35,033 nt of DNA, taken from assembly GCA_020026215.1 (NCBI GenBank), contig JAHHQT010000011.1, positions 1 to 35,033 of the forward strand, in the 5' to 3' direction. Shown here one piece after another: positions 1 through 8,085 of this stretch. Under the pieces are notes generated by a model. The model had not been told where the DNA came from, made no database searches, and saw nothing but the letters and a program-made list of their open reading frames with translations. The translations under genes and the position numbers were made by a program. Source of the stretch: Muribaculaceae bacterium (lineage in GTDB: Bacteria; Bacteroidota; Bacteroidia; Bacteroidales; Muribaculaceae). Each line of letters begins with the position of its first letter. Within the stretch, counting starts at the first letter, position 1.

Positions 1-384
1 AAGTTAAAATTCAAGGTCCGTGATTATGAACTTGATGCAGAGGGTATTGTCAATAACGCTAACTATTTGCATTATTTGGAACATACCCGTCATGAGTTTT
101 GTGATGCTAACGGACTGTCTTTTACTGCCATGCGTGAACAGGGCATTATCCCTGTTTTGAACAAGGTAGAAATCGAATACAAAACACCGTTGCGTGGAAA
201 CGATGAATTCGAAAGTTGCCTATACTTGGAGCGAAAAGGTGTTCGCTTTATTTTTCATCAGGATATTTTCAAATTGTCCGGAGAACAGGTGGTGAAAGCT
301 ACTGTCAGTTGTGTCTGCCTGGTCGGAGACAAACTGGATCGTGGCGATGCTTTGGCAGAGGTATTCAAAGACTTTTTAAAATAA
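1..384 (+). CDS. Acyl-CoA thioesterase, YbgC/4HBT family (5' end outside window)
   Basis: The open frame runs in from the window edge, so the N-terminus is missing and no start can be chosen. The first visible residues carry the hot-dog thioesterase signature: an Asp followed by EGIVNNANYLHYLE and then an Arg, the YbgC/4HBT active-site region in which the Asp is catalytic. The rest is the usual hot-dog beta-sheet (PVLNKVEIEYKTPLRGNDEF). Known members hydrolyse acyl-CoA or acyl-ACP thioesters in the cytoplasm; the substrate here cannot be told. The stop lies 7 bp before the dprA start, so the two are probably co-transcribed. Confident on family, not on substrate. Confidence 0.85.
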   Translation, partial: KLKFKVRDYELDAEGIVNNANYLHYLEHTRHEFCDANGLSFTAMREQGIIPVLNKVEIEYKTPLRGNDEFESCLYLERKGVRFIFHQDIFKLSGEQVVKATVSCVCLVGDKLDRGDALAEVFKDFLK

Positions 385-391
385 AAAAATC

Positions 392-1504
392 ATGCTGCCA
401 TCTGTCTATCAAATAGCGTTTTCCGCCATTCGCGGTATGTCGGTCGATGCTGCCAAAGCCATCTTGGCGGTGGTTGGTTCGGAGGAGGCTTTTTTCAAGG
501 CTACCGAGAGTGATTTGCGCGAAATGGGGCAATGTAGCAGTAAGGTCTTTTCTTCGGATTATCGCAAAAGATTGGTGGACGAAGCGGAGTGCGAATTGGA
601 CTTTATCATTCGTAAAAATATCAATGTTTCTTACTTTACAGATCCTGCCTATCCTGCTCGCTTTTTTACGGCATCGGATGCTCCTTTGATGCTGTTTTCG
701 GTGGGAAATTGTGACTTGAATGCCACTAAAATATTGAGCATCGTTGGTACTCGTCACATGACTTCCTACGGGCTGAATGCTTGTCGGGAACTGATTCAAA
801 GTTTGAAGGAAAAGGTGGGCGATGATGTGTTGATTGTCAGTGGATTGGCATACGGTGCGGATGTCTCTTCACACACGGCAGCCTTGGATTTTGGCTTGCC
901 GACGGTGGGTGTCGTGGCTCATGGCTTGGACATGATGTATCCTGCACAACATCGTGCCATTGCAGCCGAAATGGTAAAAAAAAGGTGGAGCGGTAGTGAC
1001 GGAATATCATTCGGGAACACGAGTGCATAAATCCAACTTTTTGGCACGCAACAGAATCATTGCCGCATTGTCGGATTGTACTGTTGTGGTGGAATCTGCC
1101 GCCAAGGGAGGGGCTTTGGTTACAGCACAGATTGCTTCAAGCTATTCGCGGGAAGTGATGGCATTCCCGGGTCGTGCCGGGGATGAATATTCGGTGGGTT
1201 GCAAATGCTTATTAAACGAAATATTGCCTCTCTGATTGACAATGCTGATGATTTGATCAAGGCGTTAAACTGGGAGACTCAGAAAAAAGAACCTGTGCAG
1301 ATGGAATTGTTTGTTGAACTTAAAGGTGCTGAAAAACAGATTTATGACGCTTTGCTCAACAAGGATTTTGTGCATATTAGCGAATTGTCGGCAAAATTGA
1401 AAATGCCAGTTCATAAGCTTCTTAGTACTCTTGTGGATCTCGAATTTAGGGGAATTTTACAGGCTTTACCAGGAAATAGATACACAATATTAAAAAAAGT
1501 GTGA
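392..1504 (+). pseudogene. dprA: DprA (DNA-processing protein A), interrupted by two compensating frameshifts
   Basis: DprA binds incoming single-stranded DNA and loads RecA during natural transformation. The product is split over three pieces: frame 2 (392 to about 980) has the N-terminal region and Rossmann motifs SIVGTRHMTSYG and GLAYGADVSSHTAAL; frame 3 (to about 1205) has EYHSGT, NFLARNRIIAALSD and SAAKGGALVTAQIA; frame 2 again (to 1504) has the C-terminal winged helix. The first shift fits one extra A in the 8-A run at 976-983 (7 As would read MVKKGGAVVTEYHSGT). The second fits one missing A at 1203-1205 (an added A gives GCKMLIKRNIASLI). Corrected, the gene encodes 370 residues, normal for DprA, and all three parts keep family motifs. 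That points to homopolymer sequencing errors or a very recent lesion rather than an old pseudogene. Confidence 0.9.
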
Positions 1505-1510
1505 ATTAAT

Positions 1511-1541
1511 TTTGTCGGTATAGTTAAATGCTTTATTTTTG
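1511..1541 (+). promoter_or_regulatory. Bacteroidota-type promoter for the Crp/Fnr gene
   Basis: TATTTTTG at 1534-1541 matches the Bacteroidota -7 consensus TAnnTTTG, and TTTG at 1511-1514 sits 19 bp upstream at the -33 position. The predicted transcript would start near 1548, giving a leader of about 28 nt before the ATG at 1576. Prediction by consensus only. Confidence 0.6.
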
Positions 1542-1575
1542 TGTTTAAAAGCATAATTATATAGCAATTTACAAG

Positions 1576-2277
1576 ATGATTTCAGTAGAAGCATTAGAGA
1601 AAGTAATAAAAGAAGACCTTGCAGGCATATGGAATGTGCTTACCGCAGATGAAAAAAGGGTCGTTATTGAGAACTTTACACTTCTTAACTTTAAACGTAA
1701 CCAGATTATATACGCTGAAAAAGAAACTCCAGAATTTTTATGGTGTTTAATCAAGGGGAAAGTTAAAAAATACAAGGAGGGTATTGGTGGCCGTCAACAG
1801 ATTATCCGTTTGATTCGTCCTATCCAATACTTTGGACACAGAGCATATTTCGCAAAAGAAAATTATGTCTCAGGCGCAATAGCAATGGAAAATTCCGTTG
1901 TTGGTACAATTCCAATGAAAGTCGTTTCAGACTTGATTGACAAGAACAGACAATTGGCTTGGTTCTTCATTCATGAACTATCTCACAACCTAGGTCGTTC
2001 GGATACTAAAATTGTAAACTTGACACAAAAACACATCCGTGGCCGTTTGGCTGAATCATTAGCGCTGCTAATTGATAATTATGGTTTTGAAGATGACGGG
2101 GAAACATTGGACATCTACATGTCGCGTGAAGATTTGGCAAACTTGTCAAATATGACAACTTCAAATGCCATTCGTACGCTTTCCGCTTTTGTTAACGAAA
2201 AAATTATTGTGGTTGACGGACGCCGTGTGAAGATTTTGAATGAACCGTTGTTACGTAAAATAAGCAAATTCGGATAA
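1576..2277 (+). CDS. Crp/Fnr family transcriptional regulator
   Basis: This 233-residue protein has the two-part Crp/Fnr layout. Residues about 20-130 form a cyclic-nucleotide-binding type beta-barrel (FKRNQIIYAEKETPEFLWCLIKGKVKKY), followed by the long dimerisation helix. Residues about 155-220 form a Crp-type winged helix-turn-helix (MSREDLANLSNMTTSNAIRTLSAF). There is no cluster of cysteines near the N-terminus, so an Fnr-style iron-sulfur sensor is unlikely; the effector is unknown. It is preceded by a good promoter and followed 13 bp later by the DUF4924 gene and then prfC, so it may head a three-gene transcript. Family assignment is firm; the target genes are unknown. Confidence 0.9.
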   Translation: MISVEALEKVIKEDLAGIWNVLTADEKRVVIENFTLLNFKRNQIIYAEKETPEFLWCLIKGKVKKYKEGIGGRQQIIRLIRPIQYFGHRAYFAKENYVSGAIAMENSVVGTIPMKVVSDLIDKNRQLAWFFIHELSHNLGRSDTKIVNLTQKHIRGRLAESLALLIDNYGFEDDGETLDIYMSREDLANLSNMTTSNAIRTLSAFVNEKIIVVDGRRVKILNEPLLRKISKFG

Positions 2278-2290
2278 TTTCAAAGGGGAA

Positions 2291-2854
2291 ATGTTTACTG
2301 CAAATAAATTACGTAAAGAAAATATTGCTGAGTATTTGCTGTATATGTGGCAGGTGGAAGATTTGCTACGTGCAGAAAATCTGAGCATTGAATCTATTGA
2401 GAAAAATATAATATCTCGTTATCCTATCGATGACCAGCAAAAGGCAGAACTCAAAAATTGGTATGAAGAATTGATTGAAATGATGCGTATCGAGGGAGTG
2501 AAAGAAAAAGGCCATTTGCAAATTAACAACAATATCATTATCCAGTTGACCGACTTGCATCAAATGCTTTTGAAAAGTGTGAAGTATCCCGAATACGGAG
2601 CTGAATTTTATCGCACTCTTCCCATCATTGTTGAATTGCGAGCTAAGTCAGGCGGTGATGCCAAAGGTGAATTGGAAACTTGTTTCAACGCATTGTACGG
2701 TATGTTGATGATGCGTTTGCAAAAACGTGAAATGACAGCAGAGACAATGAAAGCCATGGCGCAAATCTCCAAGTTTATAGCCTTATTGGCTTCTTATTTT
2801 CACAAAGACAAGATCAAACCTCTTTTTGATAAAGACGATTACGACAACTTATAA
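2291..2854 (+). CDS. DUF4924 family protein
   Basis: The 187-residue product is mostly alpha-helical and soluble, with no signal peptide or membrane segment. It opens with the characteristic ANKLRKENIAEYLLYMWQVEDLLRA stretch (shown here as its key words KLRKENIAEYLLYMWQ), which I recognise as DUF4924, a family of Bacteroidota with no established function. A purine-rich AAAGGGG lies just upstream of the ATG. It sits between a Crp/Fnr regulator and prfC with short gaps on both sides, which suggests co-expression with translation-termination machinery but does not define a role. Confidence 0.8.
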   Translation: MFTANKLRKENIAEYLLYMWQVEDLLRAENLSIESIEKNIISRYPIDDQQKAELKNWYEELIEMMRIEGVKEKGHLQINNNIIIQLTDLHQMLLKSVKYPEYGAEFYRTLPIIVELRAKSGGDAKGELETCFNALYGMLMMRLQKREMTAETMKAMAQISKFIALLASYFHKDKIKPLFDKDDYDNL

Positions 2855-2879
2855 TTAAGACAAAAATAAAATTTTAGTA

Positions 2880-4457
2880 GTGGCAAATATAGAAGAAATT
2901 CAACGCAGGCGCACGTTCGCCATCATTAGTCACCCGGATGCCGGTAAAACAACTTTGACCGAGAAGTTACTTTTGTTCGGTGGTGCTATTCACGTAGCAG
3001 GTGCTGTTAAATCCAACAAAATCAAGAAAACAGCAACTTCAGACTGGATGGAAATTGAAAAGCAACGTGGTATATCTGTCGCAACCTCTGTTATGGGGTT
3101 CAACTATGGTGATTACAAAATCAACATCCTTGATACTCCGGGTCACCAGGACTTTGCGGAAGACACCTATCGTACATTGACCGCTGTGGACAGCGTTATC
3201 ATTGTCGTCGATGTGGCTAAGGGTGTGGAACAACAGACTCGTAAATTGATGGAAGTCTGCCGTATGCGTAAAACACCGGTAATTATTTTCGTCAACAAAT
3301 TGGACCGTGAAGGTCGCGACCCTTTCGACATTCTTGATGAATTGGAAAGTGAATTGCAAATTAAGGTACGTCCTTTGAGCTGGCCGATTAATATTGGTGC
3401 TAACTTCAAGGGTGTATATAATATATATGAACACAGTTTGGACTTGTTTACTCCAAATAAGCAAAAAGTGACCGAACGTGTTGAAATAGAAGATGTGAAC
3501 GACTCAACTATCGATGAAAATGTAGGTGAAGCAAATGCCAAACGTTTGCGCGACGACTTGGAATTGATTGAGGGCGTTTATCCTGAATTTAACGAGGCTG
3601 ACTATTTGAGCGCAAATGTAGCTCCTGTATTCTTCGGTTCTGCATTGAACACTTTTGGTGTGAAAGAATTGTTGGATTGTTTCGTGAAAATCGCACCGTC
3701 ACCAAAACCTGTTATGGCTGTGGAACGCGAAGTGAAACCTGAAGAAGAAGGTTTTTCAGGATTTGTGTTCAAGATTCACGCGAACATGGACCCAAACCAC
3801 AGGAGTTGTATTGCTTTCGTGAAAATATGTTCAGGCAAGTTCGAACGTAATGTTAACTACAAGCATATCCGCTCGGGAAAGATGATGCGTTTTGCTGCTC
3901 CTACGGCATTCATGGCTCAAAAGAAATCAATAGTCGACGAGGCTTATCCAGGTGATATCGTAGGTATTCCGGATACAGGTAACTTCAAAATCGGTGATAC
4001 TTTGACCTCCGGTGAAAACTTGCACTTCAAAGGATTGCCAAGTTTCTCTCCTGAAATGTTCAAGTACATTGAAAATACAGACCCTATGAAGACTAAACAG
4101 TTGAATAAGGGTATCGAACAATTAATGGACGAAGGTGTCGCTCAATTGTTTATCAACCAATTTAACGGACGTAAGTTGATAGGTACTGTAGGTCAACTTC
4201 AATTTGAGGTAATCCAATACCGTTTGTTGAATGAGTATGGGGCACAATGTCACTGGGAACCTATTAGTCTGTACAAGGCTTGCTGGATTGAAAGTGACGA
4301 CAAGGAGGCTTTGGAAGCGTTCAAGAAACGTAAGCACCAATTCATGGCCATTGACCGTGAGGGCAGGGACGTGTTCTTGGCAGATTCGGGTTATGTGTTG
4401 CAAATGGCACAATCCGATTTCCCAAAAATTCGTTTCCACTTTACATCTGAATTTTAA
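2880..4457 (+). CDS. prfC: Peptide chain release factor 3 (RF3)
   Basis: RF3 is a ribosome-associated GTPase that removes RF1 or RF2 after peptide release. The 525-residue product has the full GTPase set: P-loop SHPDAGKT (residues 17-24), DTPGH (85-89) and NKLD (139-142), followed by the elongation-factor-like domain II and the RF3 C-terminal domain. The length is typical. The start is GTG at 2880; an in-frame TAA at 2856-2858 blocks any earlier start and no ATG lies between. It follows the DUF4924 gene by 25 bp and is closed by a strong intrinsic terminator. Confidence 0.96.
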   Translation: MANIEEIQRRRTFAIISHPDAGKTTLTEKLLLFGGAIHVAGAVKSNKIKKTATSDWMEIEKQRGISVATSVMGFNYGDYKINILDTPGHQDFAEDTYRTLTAVDSVIIVVDVAKGVEQQTRKLMEVCRMRKTPVIIFVNKLDREGRDPFDILDELESELQIKVRPLSWPINIGANFKGVYNIYEHSLDLFTPNKQKVTERVEIEDVNDSTIDENVGEANAKRLRDDLELIEGVYPEFNEADYLSANVAPVFFGSALNTFGVKELLDCFVKIAPSPKPVMAVEREVKPEEEGFSGFVFKIHANMDPNHRSCIAFVKICSGKFERNVNYKHIRSGKMMRFAAPTAFMAQKKSIVDEAYPGDIVGIPDTGNFKIGDTLTSGENLHFKGLPSFSPEMFKYIENTDPMKTKQLNKGIEQLMDEGVAQLFINQFNGRKLIGTVGQLQFEVIQYRLLNEYGAQCHWEPISLYKACWIESDDKEALEAFKKRKHQFMAIDREGRDVFLADSGYVLQMAQSDFPKIRFHFTSEF

Positions 4458-4484
4458 TGGTGGAATGACCATTTAGAAAATATG

Positions 4485-4520
4485 AGGAGATTAGTCTGAT
4501 TCAAGTCTAATCTCCTTTTT
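4485..4520 (+). terminator. Intrinsic terminator after prfC
   Basis: A perfect 10-bp stem (AGGAGATTAG at 4485-4494, CTAATCTCCT at 4507-4516) with a 12-nt loop is followed directly by a T run to 4520. It lies 28 bp after the prfC stop. Confidence 0.85.
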
Positions 4521-4526
4521 ATATTA

Positions 4527-4557
4527 TTGTCTATTTAATGATTAATTCTTACTTTAG
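4527..4557 (+). promoter_or_regulatory. Candidate promoter for the C45-type hydrolase unit
   Basis: TACTTTAG at 4550-4557 is one base from TAnnTTTG, with TTG at 4527-4529 at 20 bp spacing. The expected start is near 4564, about 22 nt before the ATG at 4586. The longer open frame beginning at 4538 would start inside this promoter, which argues for the later ATG. Confidence 0.45.
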
Positions 4558-4585
4558 CAAAGTTAAATTCAATAAACATCGAATC

Positions 4586-5695
4586 ATGATAAAATACTTT
4601 TGCACAGCGCTGTTGATGTTGGCAGACATTTTTGAAATGTCGGCTTGTACATCTGCAATCATTTCTGGAAAATTGACAGAAAATCATCGCCCTATTCTCT
4701 GGAAACATAGAGACACTTCGTGTTTGGACAATGTGGTTGAAATTATCAAGGGCGAGGACGGACAAATTGAATATGCTGCGTTGTTCAACAGTACAGATAC
4801 GGCTCGTGCCGAGGCATGGCTGGGATTCAATAAAGCCGGTTTTGCCATTATGAATACGGCATCGTATAACTTGAAAAACGATACTATTACTGAAATGGAC
4901 AACGAAGGTTTCGTGATGGCAGAAGCATTGGCCTCTTGTTGCACGGTTGATGATTTCGAACAACTGTTGAAAGAGATGCCAAAACCATTGCGTGTTGAGG
5001 CAAACTTTGGTGTGATTGATGCTTTTGGTGGCGCTGCTTATTTTGAGACAGATAACTGGAGCTACAAGCGCTTTAATGTGGATGATACAGAAGACGGTTA
5101 TTTGGTACGTACTAACTATTCAAAATCAGGCCGTAAGGATGAAGGTTATGGTTATGTGCGTGAAGCGACTGCTGAATATCTTTTGAAGGATTATATTGGA
5201 GACAAAAAGGTAACTCCAATGGTCTTTACCGAGGATATTTCACGCTCTTTCTATCATTCATTGATTGACGATGACTTTTCAGATACAGAAGCTACTTGGG
5301 TGGTGGATCGTGATTTTATTCCGCGTTACAGTTCGTCGGCATCAGTAGTTATTGAGGGTGTTGAAGTCGGACAAAATCCGTTGGCAACAACTATGTGGAC
5401 GGTTTTGGGCTATCCTCCATGTGGTGTGGTTGAACCGATTTGGTTGGACGGAACAGGTGTCCCTGAAGGTTTGAAAGCCGATAGGGTAACTGGAAAGGCT
5501 CCGCTTTGTGAACAAGCCAATGAATTGAAAAAATCAGTATTCCCTTTGGAACGTGATAATGGGAAAAACTATTTGAATATAAAAGTTCTATATAATAATG
5601 AAGGAACAGGCATTTGTCAAACCAACCGTATTAAAAGTTTGGAAAAATACAAGGAGGGTTATGAACATGTCGAAAAATTGTTGAAGAAAAAATAA
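4586..5695 (+). CDS. Exported Ntn-type hydrolase, peptidase C45-like
   Basis: With the ATG at 4586 the product is 369 residues. Its N-terminus looks like a short signal (IKYFCTALLMLADIFEMSA) ending directly before CTSAIISGK. A Cys in the context CTSA is the usual N-terminal nucleophile of Ntn hydrolases related to acyl-CoA:6-aminopenicillanate acyltransferase and choloylglycine hydrolases. The following RPILWKHRDT and a later NFGVIDAFGGAAYFET stretch fit the fold. These enzymes cut or form linear amide bonds; the substrate here is unknown. The predicted signal has acidic residues in its core, so export is likely but not certain. The stop is 3 bp before the DUF486 gene. I rejected the longer start at 4538 because it overlaps the candidate promoter and spoils the signal. 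Confidence 0.75.
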   Translation: MIKYFCTALLMLADIFEMSACTSAIISGKLTENHRPILWKHRDTSCLDNVVEIIKGEDGQIEYAALFNSTDTARAEAWLGFNKAGFAIMNTASYNLKNDTITEMDNEGFVMAEALASCCTVDDFEQLLKEMPKPLRVEANFGVIDAFGGAAYFETDNWSYKRFNVDDTEDGYLVRTNYSKSGRKDEGYGYVREATAEYLLKDYIGDKKVTPMVFTEDISRSFYHSLIDDDFSDTEATWVVDRDFIPRYSSSASVVIEGVEVGQNPLATTMWTVLGYPPCGVVEPIWLDGTGVPEGLKADRVTGKAPLCEQANELKKSVFPLERDNGKNYLNIKVLYNNEGTGICQTNRIKSLEKYKEGYEHVEKLLKKK

Positions 5696-5698
5696 AAA

Positions 5699-6079
5699 AT
5701 GAATGCTACTCTTGTTACAATTGTAATGCTTGTCATCTCAAACGTGTTTATGACACTGGCGTGGTATGGGCATTTGCGTTTGGGTGAATTGGGAATTTCA
5801 AAGAACTGGCCGCTATACGGTGTAATTTTGTTTTCTTGGCTGATTGCTTTGGCTGAATATAGTTTTCAAGTCCCGGCTAATCGAATTGGTTATGTTGGGA
5901 ATGGAGGCCCTTTTACATTAGTGCAACTTAAGGTCTTGCAAGAGGCTATCACATTAATTGTATTTACTTTGGTGGCCACATTCATGTTCCAGGGGCAGTC
6001 ACTTCGTTGGAATCATATCGTGTCCTTCTTGCTATTGATTGCAGCTGTGTATTTTGCATTCTTGAATACTTCTAAATAA
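5699..6079 (+). CDS. DUF486 / DMT-like small membrane protein
   Basis: This 126-residue protein has four hydrophobic segments (about residues 3-22, 38-55, 75-97 and 105-122). Motifs such as NVFMTLAWYGHL, AEYSFQVPANRIGY and LKVLQEAITLIVF are those I associate with DUF486, a four-helix family related to small drug/metabolite transporters. Its substrate is unknown. It starts 3 bp after the C45-type hydrolase stop and ends 2 bp before the next gene, so it is part of a tight operon. Function beyond an inner-membrane location is not supported. Confidence 0.8.
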   Translation: MNATLVTIVMLVISNVFMTLAWYGHLRLGELGISKNWPLYGVILFSWLIALAEYSFQVPANRIGYVGNGGPFTLVQLKVLQEAITLIVFTLVATFMFQGQSLRWNHIVSFLLLIAAVYFAFLNTSK

Positions 6080-6081
6080 AG

Positions 6082-6579
6082 ATGATGAATATAAGAACCA
6101 ACATATTTAAAATATCAGCGGGCGAATATATGCGACCTCTTTTTATGGGGTTCTTGGATAGTCGCTGGTATGTGTTTGTTCTCTTTATTCTGCCGATTGT
6201 TGGTTTGTCATTCTGGAATATCAATTTTATCTATGTGGCACTGATAGCCGTATTCTTTGTATTCCCGATGTCATTGAGCTATGTGTATTTTTACCATGCT
6301 TTTTCTCCCGAATGCGTGGAGGCGATTCGTCAGGGAAAGATGGAGTTTGATGAAAATGGAATAAGACATATCTACACGAACGACGAGTTTGAACAGACTA
6401 GTTTTAAGGAATACTCTTGGACGGATTTTTCTAACTATGAGTTCGGTTCAAAATACATCAAACTTTATTTGAAAAATTCAAAGCATGGACTTTTGATTGT
6501 GCCGATTGATTCTTTCGAGTCGGACATGAACAATAAGGATGTGCGCAACTTGATTGAACAAAAAATAAATCTATTATAA
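6082..6579 (+). CDS. YcxB-like membrane protein
   Basis: The 165-residue protein has two adjacent transmembrane helices (about residues 29-45 and 49-70) and a C-terminal soluble part containing FDENGIRHIY, YSWTDFSNYEF and YIKLYLKNSKHGLLIVPIDSF. The helix pair followed by a W-x-D strand and LIVPxxSF matches the general layout of YcxB-like proteins, which have no known function. It begins 2 bp after the DUF486 gene and ends 1 bp before the secreted-protein gene. A second in-frame ATG follows the first directly. Confidence 0.55.
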   Translation: MMNIRTNIFKISAGEYMRPLFMGFLDSRWYVFVLFILPIVGLSFWNINFIYVALIAVFFVFPMSLSYVYFYHAFSPECVEAIRQGKMEFDENGIRHIYTNDEFEQTSFKEYSWTDFSNYEFGSKYIKLYLKNSKHGLLIVPIDSFESDMNNKDVRNLIEQKINLL

Positions 6580-6580
6580 T

Positions 6581-7537
6581 ATGAACAAAATTTTACGAGT
6601 TTTATTCACTTTGGTTTTGGCTTTTTCTTTCGGCAGTGCATCTGCAAATATATTGCTGGAAGAAAATTTTGAATATCCTATCGGTACACTTCCAATGCAG
6701 AACGGAGGATGGTACACCCAATGGGGTGGTGCCTCAAGTTTGGCGATTGCAGACGGTTTGACTTTTGAAGGCTATCCTGGCTCGGGTATCGGTAATGGGG
6801 TGGAAATAGCTGTTGATGACAGCGATGCATCGCATCGTCAATTTGCGGAGGTGACATCGGGCGATGTTTACGTTGCCTTTATGTTTCGTCCGTTTATGGC
6901 TTACAAAAAAGGTTATTTCTTTTGTTTGCGTGACAGTAAGGTGACTCCGGGCGATTTTAATTTCAATGGCCGTGTTTCAGTTGAGGCTGACGGGCGATTG
7001 GGCTTGTCTTTTGCCAACAATAAAAATGCACAATATACGACAGAGGCTTTGGACGATAACAAAACATATTTGATGGTCTTGAAATATTCTATCAAGGATG
7101 GAAGCAACAACGATGAGGTTTCATTATACTGTATGGAAACTTTGCAGGAAACTGAACCAATACAACCTGTTCTTGGCCCGTTGTCAGATGCTGCAAAGAC
7201 AGACATCAATCCTGCCAATGTTGTGCTTCGAGGTTTTGCAAGCAGTGACTATATCTCATTGATGGTAGATGGTATCCGTGTGGCTACCACTTGGGAAGAA
7301 GCAGTAGGAAAGAAAGGTGGATTGGAAGTGGTCAATAAGTCTGGAAACTCGATTGCCTGTGCTGCTGGAAAAGTGATTTTGTCTGCTGAAACAGCATCGA
7401 ACTATCAAATTTGTGATATGTTGGGATGTACTCTTTATTCGGGAAAAGTGGGTGCAGAACACGTAGCTCTTGACCTCAGAAAAGGTGTATATGTTGTTAG
7501 ATTGGGTGACTTGACACACAAAATTATTATTCGCTAA
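6581..7537 (+). CDS. Secreted protein with putative sorting-like C-terminal tail
   Basis: The 318-residue product starts with a clear signal peptide (NKILRVLFTLVLAFSFGSASA, likely cut near residue 23). The mature part begins LLEENFEYPIGTLPMQNGGW, the opening typical of Bacteroidota surface proteins with a LamG/concanavalin-like jelly roll, and continues as beta-rich sequence. The last 70 residues (ILSAETASNYQICDMLG, then ALDLRKGVYVVRLGD and KIIIR) look like a T9SS type A tail but lack the usual YPNP motif. The ligand is unknown. It is the last gene of the run beginning at 4586, which links a hydrolase, two membrane proteins and a secreted protein. Confidence 0.65.
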   Translation: MNKILRVLFTLVLAFSFGSASANILLEENFEYPIGTLPMQNGGWYTQWGGASSLAIADGLTFEGYPGSGIGNGVEIAVDDSDASHRQFAEVTSGDVYVAFMFRPFMAYKKGYFFCLRDSKVTPGDFNFNGRVSVEADGRLGLSFANNKNAQYTTEALDDNKTYLMVLKYSIKDGSNNDEVSLYCMETLQETEPIQPVLGPLSDAAKTDINPANVVLRGFASSDYISLMVDGIRVATTWEEAVGKKGGLEVVNKSGNSIACAAGKVILSAETASNYQICDMLGCTLYSGKVGAEHVALDLRKGVYVVRLGDLTHKIIIR

Positions 7538-7576
7538 ATTTAGACGGATATTCTCGGTTTAATGAAAAAAATCTTG

Positions 7577-7584
7577 TAAATTTG
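7577..7584 (+). promoter_or_regulatory. Candidate -7 element for the DUF3127 gene
   Basis: TAAATTTG matches TAnnTTTG exactly; no convincing -33 element was found. The predicted start is near 7591, about 38 nt before the ATG at 7629, and this favours the ATG over the TTG at 7593. Confidence 0.45.
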
Positions 7585-7628
7585 TATTTCTATTGAACCC
7601 TGAATTAATAAAAATAAAGAAATATAAT

Positions 7629-8012
7629 ATGGAAATCGTAGGTAAGATTATTCACGTATTGCAACCTCAAAGCGGAACATCTGCAGCAGGTAATGCTTGG
7701 AAAAAACAAGAATATGTATTGGAAACTGAAGATGCATATCCTAAAAAAATCTGTTTCTCTTTCTTTGGTGACAGAGTTGATCAATTCCCTTTGAAAATCA
7801 ATGATCGCGTGCGTGTAAGCGTTGATATTGAAAGTCGTGAATACAATGGAAAATGGTACACTAATATCAATGGTTGGAAATCAGAACCGGCAGATGCTCA
7901 AGCACAACCAATGCAACCTGCTGCAACTATGCAACAACCGGTAAATGCTGTTCCTGCTCCTCCTGTTCCTGATTTTACACAATCAACAGAAAACGACGAT
8001 CTTCCATTCTAA
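7629..8012 (+). CDS. DUF3127 OB-fold protein with SSB-like C-terminal tip
   Basis: From the ATG at 7629 the protein has 127 residues. Residues 1-90 form a compact beta-rich domain (EIVGKIIHVLQPQSGTSAAG, ICFSFFGDRVDQFPL, DRVRVSVDIESREYNGKWYTNI) recognised as DUF3127, an OB-fold-like family. A low-complexity linker rich in Gln, Ala and Pro follows, and the protein ends ENDDLPF. This arrangement (OB fold, disordered linker, acidic tip ending in Pro-Phe) copies that of single-stranded DNA-binding protein, whose DDDIPF tip recruits repair enzymes. DNA binding is an inference. The gene stands alone between its own promoter and a terminator. The possible TTG start at 7593 adds 12 residues without a recognisable domain and was not used. 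Confidence 0.8.
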   Translation: MEIVGKIIHVLQPQSGTSAAGNAWKKQEYVLETEDAYPKKICFSFFGDRVDQFPLKINDRVRVSVDIESREYNGKWYTNINGWKSEPADAQAQPMQPAATMQQPVNAVPAPPVPDFTQSTENDDLPF

Positions 8013-8033
8013 TTGGAAAATTGTCAAAGCATA

Positions 8034-8072
8034 AAAAAGGCGCAATTCGTAAGAGTTGCGCCTTTAGTTTTT
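8034..8072. terminator. Bidirectional terminator between convergent genes
   Basis: A perfect 10-bp GC-rich stem (AAAGGCGCAA at 8036-8045, TTGCGCCTTT at 8056-8065) has a T run on the + side and an A run on the other. It can serve both the DUF3127 gene and nrdG, which converge here. Confidence 0.85.
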
Positions 8073-8085
8073 TCTGATAAATAAA

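Noticed and set aside
4538..4585. N-terminal extension of the C45-like hydrolase from 4538
   Set aside because: It would begin within the predicted promoter and put 16 charged and polar residues before the signal peptide.
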